From: Arthrobacter sp. StoSoilB5
GTDB taxonomy: Bacteria; Actinomycetota; Actinomycetes; Actinomycetales; Micrococcaceae
DNA length: 64,000 bases
Assembly (NCBI RefSeq): GCF_019977235.1
Contig: NZ_AP024646.1
Location: 5,208,001 to 5,272,000, forward strand
Direction of reading: 5' to 3'
The translations under genes were made by a program, and so were the position numbers. Shown here one piece after another: positions 1 to 7,689 of this stretch; within the stretch, counting starts at the first letter, position 1, and every line of letters starts with the position of its first letter. Below the pieces are notes generated by a model. The model saw only the letters and a list, made by a program, of their open reading frames with translations. It did no database searches and was not told the origin of the DNA.

Positions 1-168
1 TTCCTGCTGCACCCTTTGACGCTGGGCTGGCCACTGGTGTTCCAAGTGCTGCTCAACATCGTCATCCTGACGCCGCTGATGACGTACATCTTCTTGCCGA
101 TCACGACTCGCCTCCTCCAGCCATGGCTGCAACGAAAACCACGTGGGATGAGTCACGGAACTTCTTAA
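1..168 (+). CDS. C-terminal end of a membrane-tailed protein, probably antibiotic biosynthesis monooxygenase (ABM) family
   Basis: The first 168 bases are an open frame without a start, ending in TAA. The 55 residues contain one hydrophobic helix with a PLMTYIFLPITTRLLQPWL stretch. Two-domain actinobacterial ABM proteins end in a very similar membrane tail (PLMTYVVMPRLTRLL-like). The catalytic part lies outside the window, so the family is inferred only from the tail. The stop is 40 nt before the DoxX start codon, so co-transcription is possible. Confidence 0.5.
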   Translation, partial: FLLHPLTLGWPLVFQVLLNIVILTPLMTYIFLPITTRLLQPWLQRKPRGMSHGTS

Positions 169-208
169 TTAGTTGACTCTTCAACTTATCTCCGGGAAGG
201 TTGAAGAC

Positions 209-643
209 ATGAACAAGTCCAGCTTGAGCACCACAGCCCTGACCGTCCTGCGCGTTATTGCAGGTTTTCTCTTCGCCGCGCACGGTTGGCAGAAGTTCAA
301 CGAATTCACCATCGCCGGCACCCAGGCGTCCTTCGCGCAGATGGGCGTGCCGGGCGCTTCCGCGGTAGCCCCGGTTGTTGCAACCCTTGAGCTTGTGGGC
401 GGCATCGCTTTGATCCTCGGGCTCCTGACCCGGGTGTTCGCAGCCCTCCTCGCCGTCGATATGCTGGGTGCACTGTTCCTGGTTCACGCTCCGGCTGGCG
501 TCTTCGTCGCCAACGGAGGATACGAGCTGGTCCTCCTCTTCGCCGGCGCCGCCTTGGCCCTCGCCCTGGCTGGAGCAGGCAAGATCTCCGCCGACAACGC
601 CCTCTCCGGCCGCTCCGGCAGCAAGCTCCGCGTCCTCGCGTAG
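209..643 (+). CDS. DoxX family membrane protein
   Basis: This 144-residue protein has four hydrophobic helices and the DoxX opening pattern (VLRVIAGFLFAAHGWQKF, with the typical HGxQK motif at the end of helix 1). DoxX proteins are small integral membrane proteins linked to redox and thiol stress; the exact reaction is unclear for most. The ATG at 209 was chosen over an upstream in-frame start at 173 because a GGGAAGG ribosome site lies at 194-200 and the protein then begins just before helix 1. It is convergent with the zinc lipoprotein gene, and the space between them carries the repeat at 661-794. Confidence 0.85.
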   Translation: MNKSSLSTTALTVLRVIAGFLFAAHGWQKFNEFTIAGTQASFAQMGVPGASAVAPVVATLELVGGIALILGLLTRVFAALLAVDMLGALFLVHAPAGVFVANGGYELVLLFAGAALALALAGAGKISADNALSGRSGSKLRVLA

Positions 644-660
644 GCACGCCCCAACCCCCG

Positions 661-794
661 ACGTTCTCTCACATCCGAGCCCGAATAGCGGATCGCTCGC
701 TCACTCTCGCGAAGAAAGTGAGCGAGCGTCGGCGTTTAAAGGTCACGATGTGAGAGAGCGTCGGCGTTTAAAGGTCACGATGTGAGCGAGCGTC
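661..794. repeat. 32-bp tandem repeat family (GCTCTCTCACATC core), locus 1
   Basis: Two contiguous 32-bp units (719-750 and 751-782) differ at one base, C/A in TGAG(C/A)GAGCGTC, and continue with GGCGTTTAAAGGTCACGATG. A partial third copy follows at 783-794 and runs into the stop codon of the aztD-like gene. Read on the minus strand the unit is CGCTCTCTCA-CATC-N4-CCTTTAAA-CGCCGA, the same layout as the repeats at 51780-51937. A diverged copy in the opposite orientation (TTCTCTCACATCC) begins at 664. There are no unique spacers, so this is not a CRISPR array. Confidence 0.85.
694..728. repeat. Hairpin within repeat locus 1
   Basis: CGCTCGCTCAC (694-704) pairs perfectly with GTGAGCGAGCG (718-728) across a 13-nt loop. 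It lies between two convergent genes, where a bidirectional terminator would be expected, but there is no clear T-tract on either side. The stem is built from two opposed copies of the repeat's conserved half. Confidence 0.55.
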
Positions 795-2104
795 TAGCCT
801 TCGACGCCGGTCAGCTCGTTCGGGACGTGCTCAAGCTGCGCGGACTTCTTCACTTTGCCGGTTTTCAAGTCCACGGCGTGAATAGTGCGCGTCGCAGGTT
901 CGGTGACGAACGCCGTCGAGCCTTGGACAAACAGCGTGGGGCGCGGGTCCTGCCAGGTGGTGGACTCTTCCCAGGCGGCGACTACCGGGATCGTCGAGGT
1001 CACTGAACCGGAAACCGGGTCGATAACACGCAAGGAACCATCGGTTCCGAGCACCAGCGCTTCGCCCTCCGGGCCGCGGCCCAGCGAGCGGAACGAGTAG
1101 CTGGTTCCAATATCCACAAGCTGAAGGGTTGCGGTCTCGGTGTTAACCAACGAGATGCGGGTTGGCCGTTCGAGTTCGACCGCCTCGTCCACCTTGTAAT
1201 CCCCCAGGATCACCGGCGACTTCTCGGAACCCGCCTGGTTGCCCATACGTCCGTAAGCATCCGGACTGGCGACCTTCGTAATCACGCCATCCTTGTAGAT
1301 CAGCATTCCGTTCTCGCATCCGACCACCACAGCTTCACCAGCAGCAACGGCCTCGCCATGGACGCCGGGGCAGTCCTCGTTGCGGAGGATTTCCTTGCGC
1401 TCCTGCCCCTTACCAGCTGAGAGCACTGCAATTCCGGAACGACTTTCCTCGTTGCCGAGGGTCACCAACAGCTTGCCGTCTTCGAGTTCGACGGCGACAC
1501 CGTGGTGCGCTTCCGGCGTCGTATAGACGTCGGTTGCGGGCAGGGCACCATCCTCGATCGAGGCGTCCAACGAGGATGACTTGAAGCTCTCAACCTTGCC
1601 CGATCCGTCAGAGAACAGGACGGTCCTGCCTGCGTGACGAACCACATGCCCAGCCTTGTCCGCTTCAAACGCCAGCTCGGTCAGCTTGGGTTCGGCGACG
1701 TAGTGATGGCTGTGGTCGCCGTGCGGCTCAGTCCAGGCACCTGCGTCGAACAGGCGGAACGAGTCTCCCGTGGACACCAGCACGAGGCGCCCGTCGCCAG
1801 CCGGATTCAGTCGATTGAACCCGGACAATTCCGCGCCGCCAACGGCCTTGAGGGTTGTTACATCCAGAACTCCAATGCCGGCGTCGTGCGTGTACACGAG
1901 CCGCGGAGTCGGCGCGCCAGCCTCCTTCGGACTGGACTTTTCGCTGCTTGAAGCGGACGGCTCGGCGGCACCGGCTGGACCACCAGGAGTTCCGCAAGCG
2001 GTCAACAGAAGGGCGGAAAGCCCGACGGCGGCAAGCGGCTTTGCGGGGAACCGACGTCTCGGGGTGGTTGGGGCGGGGGAAATATGGGTGGAATGATGAG
2101 GCAT
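794..2104 (-). CDS. aztD: Zinc metallochaperone AztD-like lipoprotein (beta-propeller)
   Basis: This 436-residue secreted lipoprotein has a lipobox LLTAC with Cys37 and a beta-propeller-like body of repeated blades. The diagnostic feature is a histidine-rich loop at about 126-135 (EPHGDHSHHY), as in AztD, which binds zinc outside the membrane and hands it to the solute-binding protein of the AztABC importer. No aztABC genes are in the window, so here it is a stand-alone gene. A Zur-like palindrome lies directly upstream (2111-2130). The ATG at 2104 is the only start giving a complete signal peptide, and the promoter geometry suggests a leaderless or nearly leaderless transcript. Confidence 0.8.
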   Translation of the reverse strand: MPHHSTHISPAPTTPRRRFPAKPLAAVGLSALLLTACGTPGGPAGAAEPSASSSEKSSPKEAGAPTPRLVYTHDAGIGVLDVTTLKAVGGAELSGFNRLNPAGDGRLVLVSTGDSFRLFDAGAWTEPHGDHSHHYVAEPKLTELAFEADKAGHVVRHAGRTVLFSDGSGKVESFKSSSLDASIEDGALPATDVYTTPEAHHGVAVELEDGKLLVTLGNEESRSGIAVLSAGKGQERKEILRNEDCPGVHGEAVAAGEAVVVGCENGMLIYKDGVITKVASPDAYGRMGNQAGSEKSPVILGDYKVDEAVELERPTRISLVNTETATLQLVDIGTSYSFRSLGRGPEGEALVLGTDGSLRVIDPVSGSVTSTIPVVAAWEESTTWQDPRPTLFVQGSTAFVTEPATRTIHAVDLKTGKVKKSAQLEHVPNELTGVEG

Positions 2105-2110
2105 GGGTTA

Positions 2111-2130
2111 AATGATATTGATTCTCATTT
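2111..2130 (-). promoter_or_regulatory. Zur/Fur-type box in the aztD promoter
   Basis: AATGATATTGATTCTCATTT is an AT-rich, imperfect palindrome (AATGA...TCATT arms) typical of Zur and Fur boxes and unlike the surrounding GC-rich DNA. On the minus strand it contains a TATCAT -10 candidate (2117-2112) whose start point would fall at or just before the ATG at 2104. Zinc-bound repressor here would block polymerase directly. Zur rather than Fur is inferred from the target gene. Confidence 0.65.
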
Positions 2131-2193
2131 ATGTATCAAGTCGATACCCGCATGCGTCGCCGCCGGTCTGTCCATTTCGGTGGTTTGCTGCGC

Positions 2194-2236
2194 ATTCGAT
2201 GGTTCGCCCGGCACTGTGCGCAGCGAACCATCGAAT
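2194..2236. repeat. Long perfect inverted repeat in divergent promoter region
   Basis: ATTCGATGGTTCGC (2194-2207) is repeated as its exact reverse complement at 2223-2236, giving 14-bp arms around a 15-nt loop. It sits between the divergent aztD and thioesterase promoters, so it is more likely a regulatory or cruciform element than a terminator. No matching copy was noticed elsewhere in the window. Confidence 0.6.
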
Positions 2237-2321
2237 CGGCGGGGCAGACGGTCCGGCCACCCGGACAGCGCTTCACTTCTTAAGACACGTAACAGAAACC
2301 CGTCGACAGTAAACTTCGAGC

Positions 2322-3296
2322 ATGAGCGAGACTGCCACCAATTCTGTGACCCTCCGCTTCCTGGCGGCCCCTACCGACGTCGGACACAGTGGTTCGGTCG
2401 ATGCCGGCACAGTCCTCGAGTGGGTGGACAAGGCTGCTTATGCGGCGGCTGTGGGCTGGGCGAAGTCGTATTGCGTCACGGCGTACGTGGGCAATATCCA
2501 CTTCACGGATCCGGTGAACAGCGGCGACATGGTGGAGGTAACGTCCACCATCGTTTACACCGGCCGCTCCTCCATGCACATCCACACGGTGGTCAGCTCC
2601 CGCGATCCCAAGGGGGGACCGGAGACGATGCACAGCCAGTGCATGGTGATTTTCGTGGCCGTCGGGCCTGACGGAAAGCCGATTCCTGTGCCACAGTTCG
2701 AGCCCTCCACTCCGGAGGAGATCGAACAACGTGATCACGCACTTGCGCGCATTGAAGTCCGTGAACAGATCGTCAATGCGATGAACGCCCAGGAATATAC
2801 CGACGCCGGTACGGCCGAGCGCGTCGTCCTGCGGTTCATGGCGTCCCCCACTGACGTGAACTGGGGCGGAAAGGTCCACGGCGGCATCGTCATGAAATGG
2901 ATCGACGAGGCGGCATACGTGTGTGCGTCGCGCTACTGCGGCAAGGACACCGTGGCAGTGTTCTCGGGCGGCGTTCGCTTCTACCGGCCACTGCTAATCG
3001 GACACGTCGTGGAAGTAGAGGCGCGCCTCGTTTACACCGGTGCAAAGGGCATGCACATTGCCGTCCACGTCCGCTCCGGTGATCCCAAAACCCGCGAGAT
3101 GAACCTGACCACGTACTGCCTCACCGTCATGGTGGCCCGGGATGAAACGGGAACGGCGGTACCCATTCCCGAGTGGGTTCCCGTGTCCGACGAGGATAAG
3201 AAGCTGCACGCTCACGCGCGCGAGCTCCTGGAAATCCGCGGCCGGGCGCCGGGAAACCGGCTGCCTGATCATCTGCTGAAGGCGGCGGGCAACTAG
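2322..3296 (+). CDS. Acyl-CoA thioesterase with two hotdog domains
   Basis: The 324-residue protein consists of two similar halves, each starting with a TLRFLA-PTDVGHSGSV or VLRFMASPTDVNWGGKVHGG segment and each containing a VYTG...MHIHTVVSSRDP or VYTGAKGMHIAVHVRSGDP segment. Tandem hotdog acyl-CoA thioesterases of this length hydrolyse acyl-CoA to free acid and CoA in the cytosol. The second half has the GGxVMKWIDEAAY motif with the acidic residue expected in the active site; the first half has VLEWVDKAAY. It is divergent from aztD and convergent with the GntR gene. The physiological acyl chain cannot be read from the sequence. Confidence 0.8.
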   Translation: MSETATNSVTLRFLAAPTDVGHSGSVDAGTVLEWVDKAAYAAAVGWAKSYCVTAYVGNIHFTDPVNSGDMVEVTSTIVYTGRSSMHIHTVVSSRDPKGGPETMHSQCMVIFVAVGPDGKPIPVPQFEPSTPEEIEQRDHALARIEVREQIVNAMNAQEYTDAGTAERVVLRFMASPTDVNWGGKVHGGIVMKWIDEAAYVCASRYCGKDTVAVFSGGVRFYRPLLIGHVVEVEARLVYTGAKGMHIAVHVRSGDPKTREMNLTTYCLTVMVARDETGTAVPIPEWVPVSDEDKKLHAHARELLEIRGRAPGNRLPDHLLKAAGN

Positions 3297-3399
3297 CTCG
3301 GTCCAAGAGCTCCGTGTAGCTGGCAGGAAGGTCCAACTCGCGTGATTCAGTCATGCCTCGCACACTAGGCGACAGCCCTGACAAGAACGGCTGGCAGTA

Positions 3400-4056
3400 C
3401 TACCCCACCAAGTTCTCCGCCGCACCATTCATGTGCGAGATGATGGTCTCGCGGGCCTTGGCGGCATTTCCGGTTTCGATCGCAGCAACAATGTCGTGAT
3501 GCCGGCCCACGCTCATGTTCCGGGTGGCGCGCTCCAGCCCGGCGAACATGATGGACATCCGGATGGAACCCTCCAGGGATTCCCACGAGTGCAGCAGCGT
3601 CTCATTCCCGGAGAGGCGGCAGAGGGTGCGGTGGAATTCGAGGTCGGATTCGATCCGTTCCTCCAAGGATGACTTCGCGGCCTTGTCCATATTGTCGACG
3701 GCGGCACGCAACTGCGCGAGCGCGGTCTCCTTATCCGGCATCTCGCTAAGGGTCCGGGCGGCCAGGGATTCAAGGACTCCACGGACAGCGAAGATGTCCC
3801 GGATCTCCTTGACGTCGAGGTGCCGCACGGAGAGCCGACCCCGGGCACCGGCGGAGACCAGGCCTTCTTGCTCCAGTTGGCGCAGGGCTTCCCGGAGTGT
3901 GCCTCGGCTGATCTGCAGCATTTCAGACAGTTCGGTTTCCACGAGGTGCCGCCCAGGCTCCAGCTCACCGCTGGTGATCGCACTACGCAGAGCGGCGAGT
4001 GCCTGTTCGCGCAGGCTCTTCTTCTCCAGTCCCAGCAGGGATGCGGTGGCGGCCAT
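3400..4056 (-). CDS. GntR-family transcriptional regulator (FadR/FCD subgroup)
   Basis: The 218-residue protein has an N-terminal winged helix (about 10-75, with ETELSEMLQISRGTLREALRQLEQEGLV) and a C-terminal FCD domain. Metal-ligand positions are visible as DLEFHRTLCR, GRHHDIVAAI and ISHMNGAA. It is the last gene of the leftward transketolase/transporter set, after a terminator-like hairpin and an operator copy at 4099-4112. The same operator type occurs three times in the divergent promoter at 7532-7622, so this is the likely local repressor of the sugar module and of itself. The effector, probably a sugar or sugar phosphate, is unknown. Confidence 0.85.
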   Translation of the reverse strand: MAATASLLGLEKKSLREQALAALRSAITSGELEPGRHLVETELSEMLQISRGTLREALRQLEQEGLVSAGARGRLSVRHLDVKEIRDIFAVRGVLESLAARTLSEMPDKETALAQLRAAVDNMDKAAKSSLEERIESDLEFHRTLCRLSGNETLLHSWESLEGSIRMSIMFAGLERATRNMSVGRHHDIVAAIETGNAAKARETIISHMNGAAENLVG

Positions 4057-4098
4057 GGTGTGTCCTCAAATTCTATGGGCGACTGCTAACAGTCTGGT

Positions 4099-4112
4099 GT
4101 TAACTGTTGATA
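4099..4112. promoter_or_regulatory. Predicted GntR operator upstream of its own gene
   Basis: GTTAACTGTTGATA reads TATCAACAGTTAAC on the other strand and matches the TGTCAACAGTCAAC sites at 7532-7622 at 11 of 14 positions. It lies 43 bp before the regulator start codon, consistent with autoregulation from a separate promoter. Confidence 0.6.
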
Positions 4113-4120
4113 CTACGGGC

Positions 4121-4161
4121 AGTGGTGCGGGACCGGCAGCAACTGCCAGTCCCGCACCACT
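4121..4161 (-). terminator. Hairpin at the end of the transketolase operon
   Basis: AGTGGTGCGGGAC (4121-4133) pairs with GTCCCGCACCACT (4149-4161) over 13 bp, with an inner GGCAG/CTGCC stem. It directly follows the stop of the transketolase C-terminal subunit. There is no strong T-tract, so attenuation or transcript protection is also possible. Confidence 0.6.
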
Positions 4162-4175
4162 GTCGGAACAATAAT

Positions 4176-5198
4176 TCAGCCCAGTTCAGCCAGCACCTTG
4201 GCTACGATCCGGTCCACTGACAGGCCGTATCGCTCGTGCAGCGTTGGCAACGCGCCGGCGTCGAGGAACTGGTCCGGAAGCGCGATGGGAACCACGCGCT
4301 TGCCCAGGCCGGCGGTTACGACGGCGGACGCTACAGTTTCGAACAGACCGCCAACAACCGTGTGGTTTTCCAGCGTGACGGCCAAGCGGTCAGTGTTGAT
4401 TTCGGCCAGCACGGTTGCGGAGTCGAACGGCTTGATGGTTGGCGTGTGCACTACGGCGACATCCACGTTGTGCTTGGCAAGTGCATCTGCAGCCTGCAAG
4501 GCACGCATGGTCATCAGACCTGAGGATACGAACACGACGTCGTTGCCGCCTCGCAGGACCTTGGCCTTGCCGAGCTCGAACTTGTAGTCGTACGCGTCCA
4601 GGACAGTGGGTACGTTGCCGCGCAGGAGTCTCAGGTACGTTGGTCCATCCGAGGCCGCGAGCTGCGGAACAGCCTGCTCGATGTCCACGGAGTCGCAGGG
4701 ATCCACGATGGTCAGGTTGGGCATGCCGCGGAAGATCGCCATGTCCTCGGTGGCCTGGTGGCTCGGTCCGTAGCCGGTGGTCAGGCCGGGAAGCCCGCCA
4801 ACAATGTTGACGTTGAGGTTCGGCTCGGCGATATCCAGGCACAGGAAGTCGTACGCACGGCGAGCGGCGAACACCGAATAGGTGGACGCGAACGGAATGA
4901 GTCCCGTCTCGGCCATGCCCGCTGCGGCTCCGAAGAGGAGCTGCTCGGCCATACCCATCTGGAAGTACCGGTCCGGGAAGGCCTTGGCGAAAATGTGCAT
5001 GTCCGTGTACTTGCCAAGGTCCGCCGTGAGTCCAACAATCCGCGAATCGGCCTCGGCAGCCTTGACCAGCGCGTGCCCAAACGGCGCCGAAGTCGTCTTT
5101 TGGCCGGGGTCCGCAAAGGACGCGATCATGGCGGAGGTTTTCAGCTTCGGCTTGGCCGCCGAACCTGCCGAACCCGCCGCCGTCGTAACTGTGCTCAT
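4176..5198 (-). CDS. Transketolase-like C-terminal subunit (pyrimidine-binding and C-terminal domains)
   Basis: The 340-residue protein corresponds to the second half of a transketolase. The conserved glutamate that activates thiamine diphosphate is in GMAEQLLFGAA (Glu85), followed by a YDFLCLDIAEPNLNVNIVG region, a GPSHQATED motif and a C-terminal domain. The ATG at 5198 overlaps the stop of the N-terminal subunit gene by 4 bp (ATGA), so the two are translationally coupled and should form one enzyme transferring a two-carbon ketol unit. Split transketolases are common in dedicated sugar pathways, including apulose-4-phosphate transketolase AptAB. The substrate here is not decided by the sequence. 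Confidence 0.85.
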   Translation of the reverse strand: MSTVTTAAGSAGSAAKPKLKTSAMIASFADPGQKTTSAPFGHALVKAAEADSRIVGLTADLGKYTDMHIFAKAFPDRYFQMGMAEQLLFGAAAGMAETGLIPFASTYSVFAARRAYDFLCLDIAEPNLNVNIVGGLPGLTTGYGPSHQATEDMAIFRGMPNLTIVDPCDSVDIEQAVPQLAASDGPTYLRLLRGNVPTVLDAYDYKFELGKAKVLRGGNDVVFVSSGLMTMRALQAADALAKHNVDVAVVHTPTIKPFDSATVLAEINTDRLAVTLENHTVVGGLFETVASAVVTAGLGKRVVPIALPDQFLDAGALPTLHERYGLSVDRIVAKVLAELG

Positions 5199-6085
5199 GC
5201 TGAAGCCGTCCCTTCGTATCCTGCGGTCAGCTGATCGCGGCAGATCTGCCATTCGTGTTCTTCGATGCGCATGAAGTGCGCCTTTTCGCGGGTTTCCAAG
5301 AGCGGCACGCCGCGTCCAACTTTGGTGTCGCAGAGGATCACGGATGGCCGCCCGGTAGCCGCTGACTGAGAACCAATGTTGTCGAACGCTGCCAGCAGCG
5401 CACCGACGTCGTTCCCGTCCACGCGCTGGGTGTACCAACCGAACGCTTCCCACTTCTCGGTGACCGGTTCGGTGCGCAGCACGGTATCCGTGGCGCCGTC
5501 GGCCTGGAGGGCGTTGATGTCCACCATTGCAGTGAGGTTCCCGAGCTGGTGGTGGTGCGCACCCATGGCGGCCTCCCACGTGGATCCCTCATCCAGCTCA
5601 CCATCGGAGAGGAAGTTAATCACGCGGGACGCGGAGCTTTGGAGACGCAGGCCCAAAGCCATTCCGACGGCGATCGTCAGGCCGTGGCCCAGCGAACCGC
5701 CGGAGATCTCCATGCCCGGGGTGTAGGTGGACATGCCGGACATCGGGAGGCGGGAATCGTCGGAGCCGTACGTTTCGAGCTCAGCTACAGGCACGATTCC
5801 GGCTTCGGCCAACGCCGCGTAATGGCCGATCGCGTAGTGGCCCGTAGAGAGAAGGAAGCGGTCGCGTCCCTCCCAGTGCGGGTCTTCGGCACGGTACGTC
5901 AGCTGGTCGGCGTAGACGGCAGCCAGCATGTCAGCGGCGCCGAGGGCTTGGCCAACGTAACCCTGGCCTTGGACCTCGCCCATGGTCAGGGCGTGGTGGC
6001 GGATGCGGTAGGCGGCGGCACTGATGCGCTCTACCCGCTCGGCCGCGGGAGCGGCCGGAGCCGTTTCAACTGATGAGAGAGTCAC
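5195..6085 (-). CDS. Transketolase-like N-terminal subunit (diphosphate-binding domain)
   Basis: The 296-residue protein carries the thiamine diphosphate and Mg site: STGHYAIGHYA (81-91), GSLGHGL (130-136) and a DGELDEGSTWEAA segment (161 onward) followed by the N of VDIN. It matches the first third of a normal transketolase. It is translated just before and coupled with the C-terminal subunit, and follows the MHS transporter by 62 nt. This is not the housekeeping tkt, which is normally a single chain. Confidence 0.85.
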   Translation of the reverse strand: MTLSSVETAPAAPAAERVERISAAAYRIRHHALTMGEVQGQGYVGQALGAADMLAAVYADQLTYRAEDPHWEGRDRFLLSTGHYAIGHYAALAEAGIVPVAELETYGSDDSRLPMSGMSTYTPGMEISGGSLGHGLTIAVGMALGLRLQSSASRVINFLSDGELDEGSTWEAAMGAHHHQLGNLTAMVDINALQADGATDTVLRTEPVTEKWEAFGWYTQRVDGNDVGALLAAFDNIGSQSAATGRPSVILCDTKVGRGVPLLETREKAHFMRIEEHEWQICRDQLTAGYEGTASA

Positions 6086-6147
6086 TGGTTTCCTTCCGGA
6101 GTCGGGCGCGTGCCGATGGGGAGTACGCGCCCGACGTCGATGGCTGC

Positions 6148-7485
6148 TTAGGCGTTTACCGTCTGGGGAGTTTTGCTGGCGGCTTCTTCGGCGAGCGTAC
6201 GCTCACGCTTGCCCCAGGTTTCCCGGGTGATCAGCGCTGCCCACAGGCCGATGGCTGCGTAGAAGCTGAACAGCAGCGCCGGTCCGATCCAGCCCATGCT
6301 GACGAACAGCAGGGTGGTGATGAAGGGGGTGAAGCCGGAGACCATGGCAGAGATCTGGTAGGACAGCGAAGCTCCGGATGAACGGGTCTTGGCTTGGAAC
6401 AACTCCGGGAACCAGGCGCCCTGGGCGCCGGCGAGGGAGTTCTGGCACACGGCATAGGCGACGACGATGGTCGCGATGATCAGCAGGAACAAGCCAGTGT
6501 TGACCAGCATGAACATCGGGATGCCGAAGACGACGGCGAAGGCGGTGGACCAGATGTAGACGGGACGGCGACCAACTTTGTCTGTGAGCTTTCCCCAGAA
6601 GTATGTGGCGAAGATACCGATGCCGGCTGCAACGCAGAGCGCCACCAGGGTTTCAGTCTTGTCCGCCAGCTTGTTGGTGTGCAGGTAGGAAATCATGTAG
6701 GTCACGGACACTGCGTAACCGGCGGTTTCAGCAATACGGAGGCCGATGCCACGGACGATGTTGCGCCAGTCGGTCTTGATGACATCCACAATGGGAGACT
6801 TCACGATGTCGCCCTTGGATTTGACGTCCTCGAAGACCGGCGACTCGGGAACCTTGGAGCGGATGATGAGGCCCACGGCAACCAGCACGATGCTCGCGAG
6901 GAACGGTACGCGCCAGGCCCATTCACTGCCGAGTCCGACGCTGCTGAGGAAGACGAGGTTTGCAAGCAACAGACCAACCGGGAAGCCGGCCTGCACGATT
7001 CCCGTGAACTGGCCCTTCTTCCGCCATGGCGCGTGCTCGTAACTCATGAGAATGGCGCCGCCCCACTCGGCACCGAAGGCCAGGCCTTGGATGACTCGTA
7101 CGATCACCAGGAGCGCGGGAGCCAGGAGGCCCACCTGCTGGTACGTGGGCAGCAGGCCGATAGCGAAGGTTGCCAGGCCCATCAGGATGAGCGAAGCCAC
7201 CAGGACCGGCTTGCGGCCGAGCTTGTCGCCGAGGTGGCCACCTATGATTCCGCCCAACGGACGGGCAGCGAAGCCGACGCCGAGGGTCGCGAAGGAGGCC
7301 AGGGTGCCAGTCACCGGGTCGGCGCCCGGGAAGAACGCTGTACCGAAGTACAGTGCAGCGGCTGTGCCGAAACCGATGAAATCGTAGGTTTCGATGACTG
7401 CGCCAACGCCCGAACCGACGGCGACGCGCTTTGCTTCCTTGGTTCCATGAACCGGACCACGCATGGTCAGAGCTTCATTGCTCAT
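6148..7485 (-). CDS. MFS transporter, metabolite:H+ symporter (MHS) type
   Basis: The 445-residue protein has twelve predicted helices and MHS features: IETYDFIGFG in helix 1, GGIIGGHLGDKLGRKPVL in the loop after helix 2, and RVIQGLAFGAEWGGAILMSYEHAP. It should import the substrate of the adjoining module by proton symport. MHS members usually carry organic acids or small polar compounds; some carry polyols. The ATG at 7485 was preferred to an upstream frame because AAAGGGAA precedes it and the extra 16 residues of the longer form overlap the operator DNA. It is the first gene of the leftward operon. Confidence 0.85.
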   Translation of the reverse strand: MSNEALTMRGPVHGTKEAKRVAVGSGVGAVIETYDFIGFGTAAALYFGTAFFPGADPVTGTLASFATLGVGFAARPLGGIIGGHLGDKLGRKPVLVASLILMGLATFAIGLLPTYQQVGLLAPALLVIVRVIQGLAFGAEWGGAILMSYEHAPWRKKGQFTGIVQAGFPVGLLLANLVFLSSVGLGSEWAWRVPFLASIVLVAVGLIIRSKVPESPVFEDVKSKGDIVKSPIVDVIKTDWRNIVRGIGLRIAETAGYAVSVTYMISYLHTNKLADKTETLVALCVAAGIGIFATYFWGKLTDKVGRRPVYIWSTAFAVVFGIPMFMLVNTGLFLLIIATIVVAYAVCQNSLAGAQGAWFPELFQAKTRSSGASLSYQISAMVSGFTPFITTLLFVSMGWIGPALLFSFYAAIGLWAALITRETWGKRERTLAEEAASKTPQTVNA

Positions 7486-7531
7486 TTGTGTATTTCCCTT
7501 TCGAAGAGTGAGGCGCTTCTTCGGCAACCCC

Positions 7532-7622
7532 ACTGTCGACAGTCAACATAATACGTCAACTGTGACCGAGGACACCAGCAATGTCAACAGTCAACTTCAA
7601 AGGTTGACTGTCAACAGTCAAC
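7532..7622. promoter_or_regulatory. Three GntR-type operators in the divergent sugar-module promoter
   Basis: Site A is the palindrome ACTGTCGACAGT (7532-7543) continued by CAAC. Site B is TGTCAACAGTCAAC (7582-7595). Site C is the 20-bp palindrome GTTGACTGTCAACAGTCAAC (7603-7622) with perfect 9-bp arms. All share a (T/C)GACAGT / ACTGTC(A/G) core also found at 4099-4112. They lie between the leftward transporter gene and the rightward isomerase gene, so one regulator can control both transcripts. Confidence 0.75.
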
Positions 7623-7689
7623 CCGGCTAACGTGGTCTCCATCACTAAGGCCTTCTCTGGCGAGGGCCCCAACTTGAGGATCAACGACG

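Noticed and set aside
661..794. Possible CRISPR array
   Set aside because: The 32-bp units are contiguous without unique spacers, and no cas genes are present.
6394..7551. 385-codon plus-strand frame
   Set aside because: Antisense to the MHS transporter with shadow composition.
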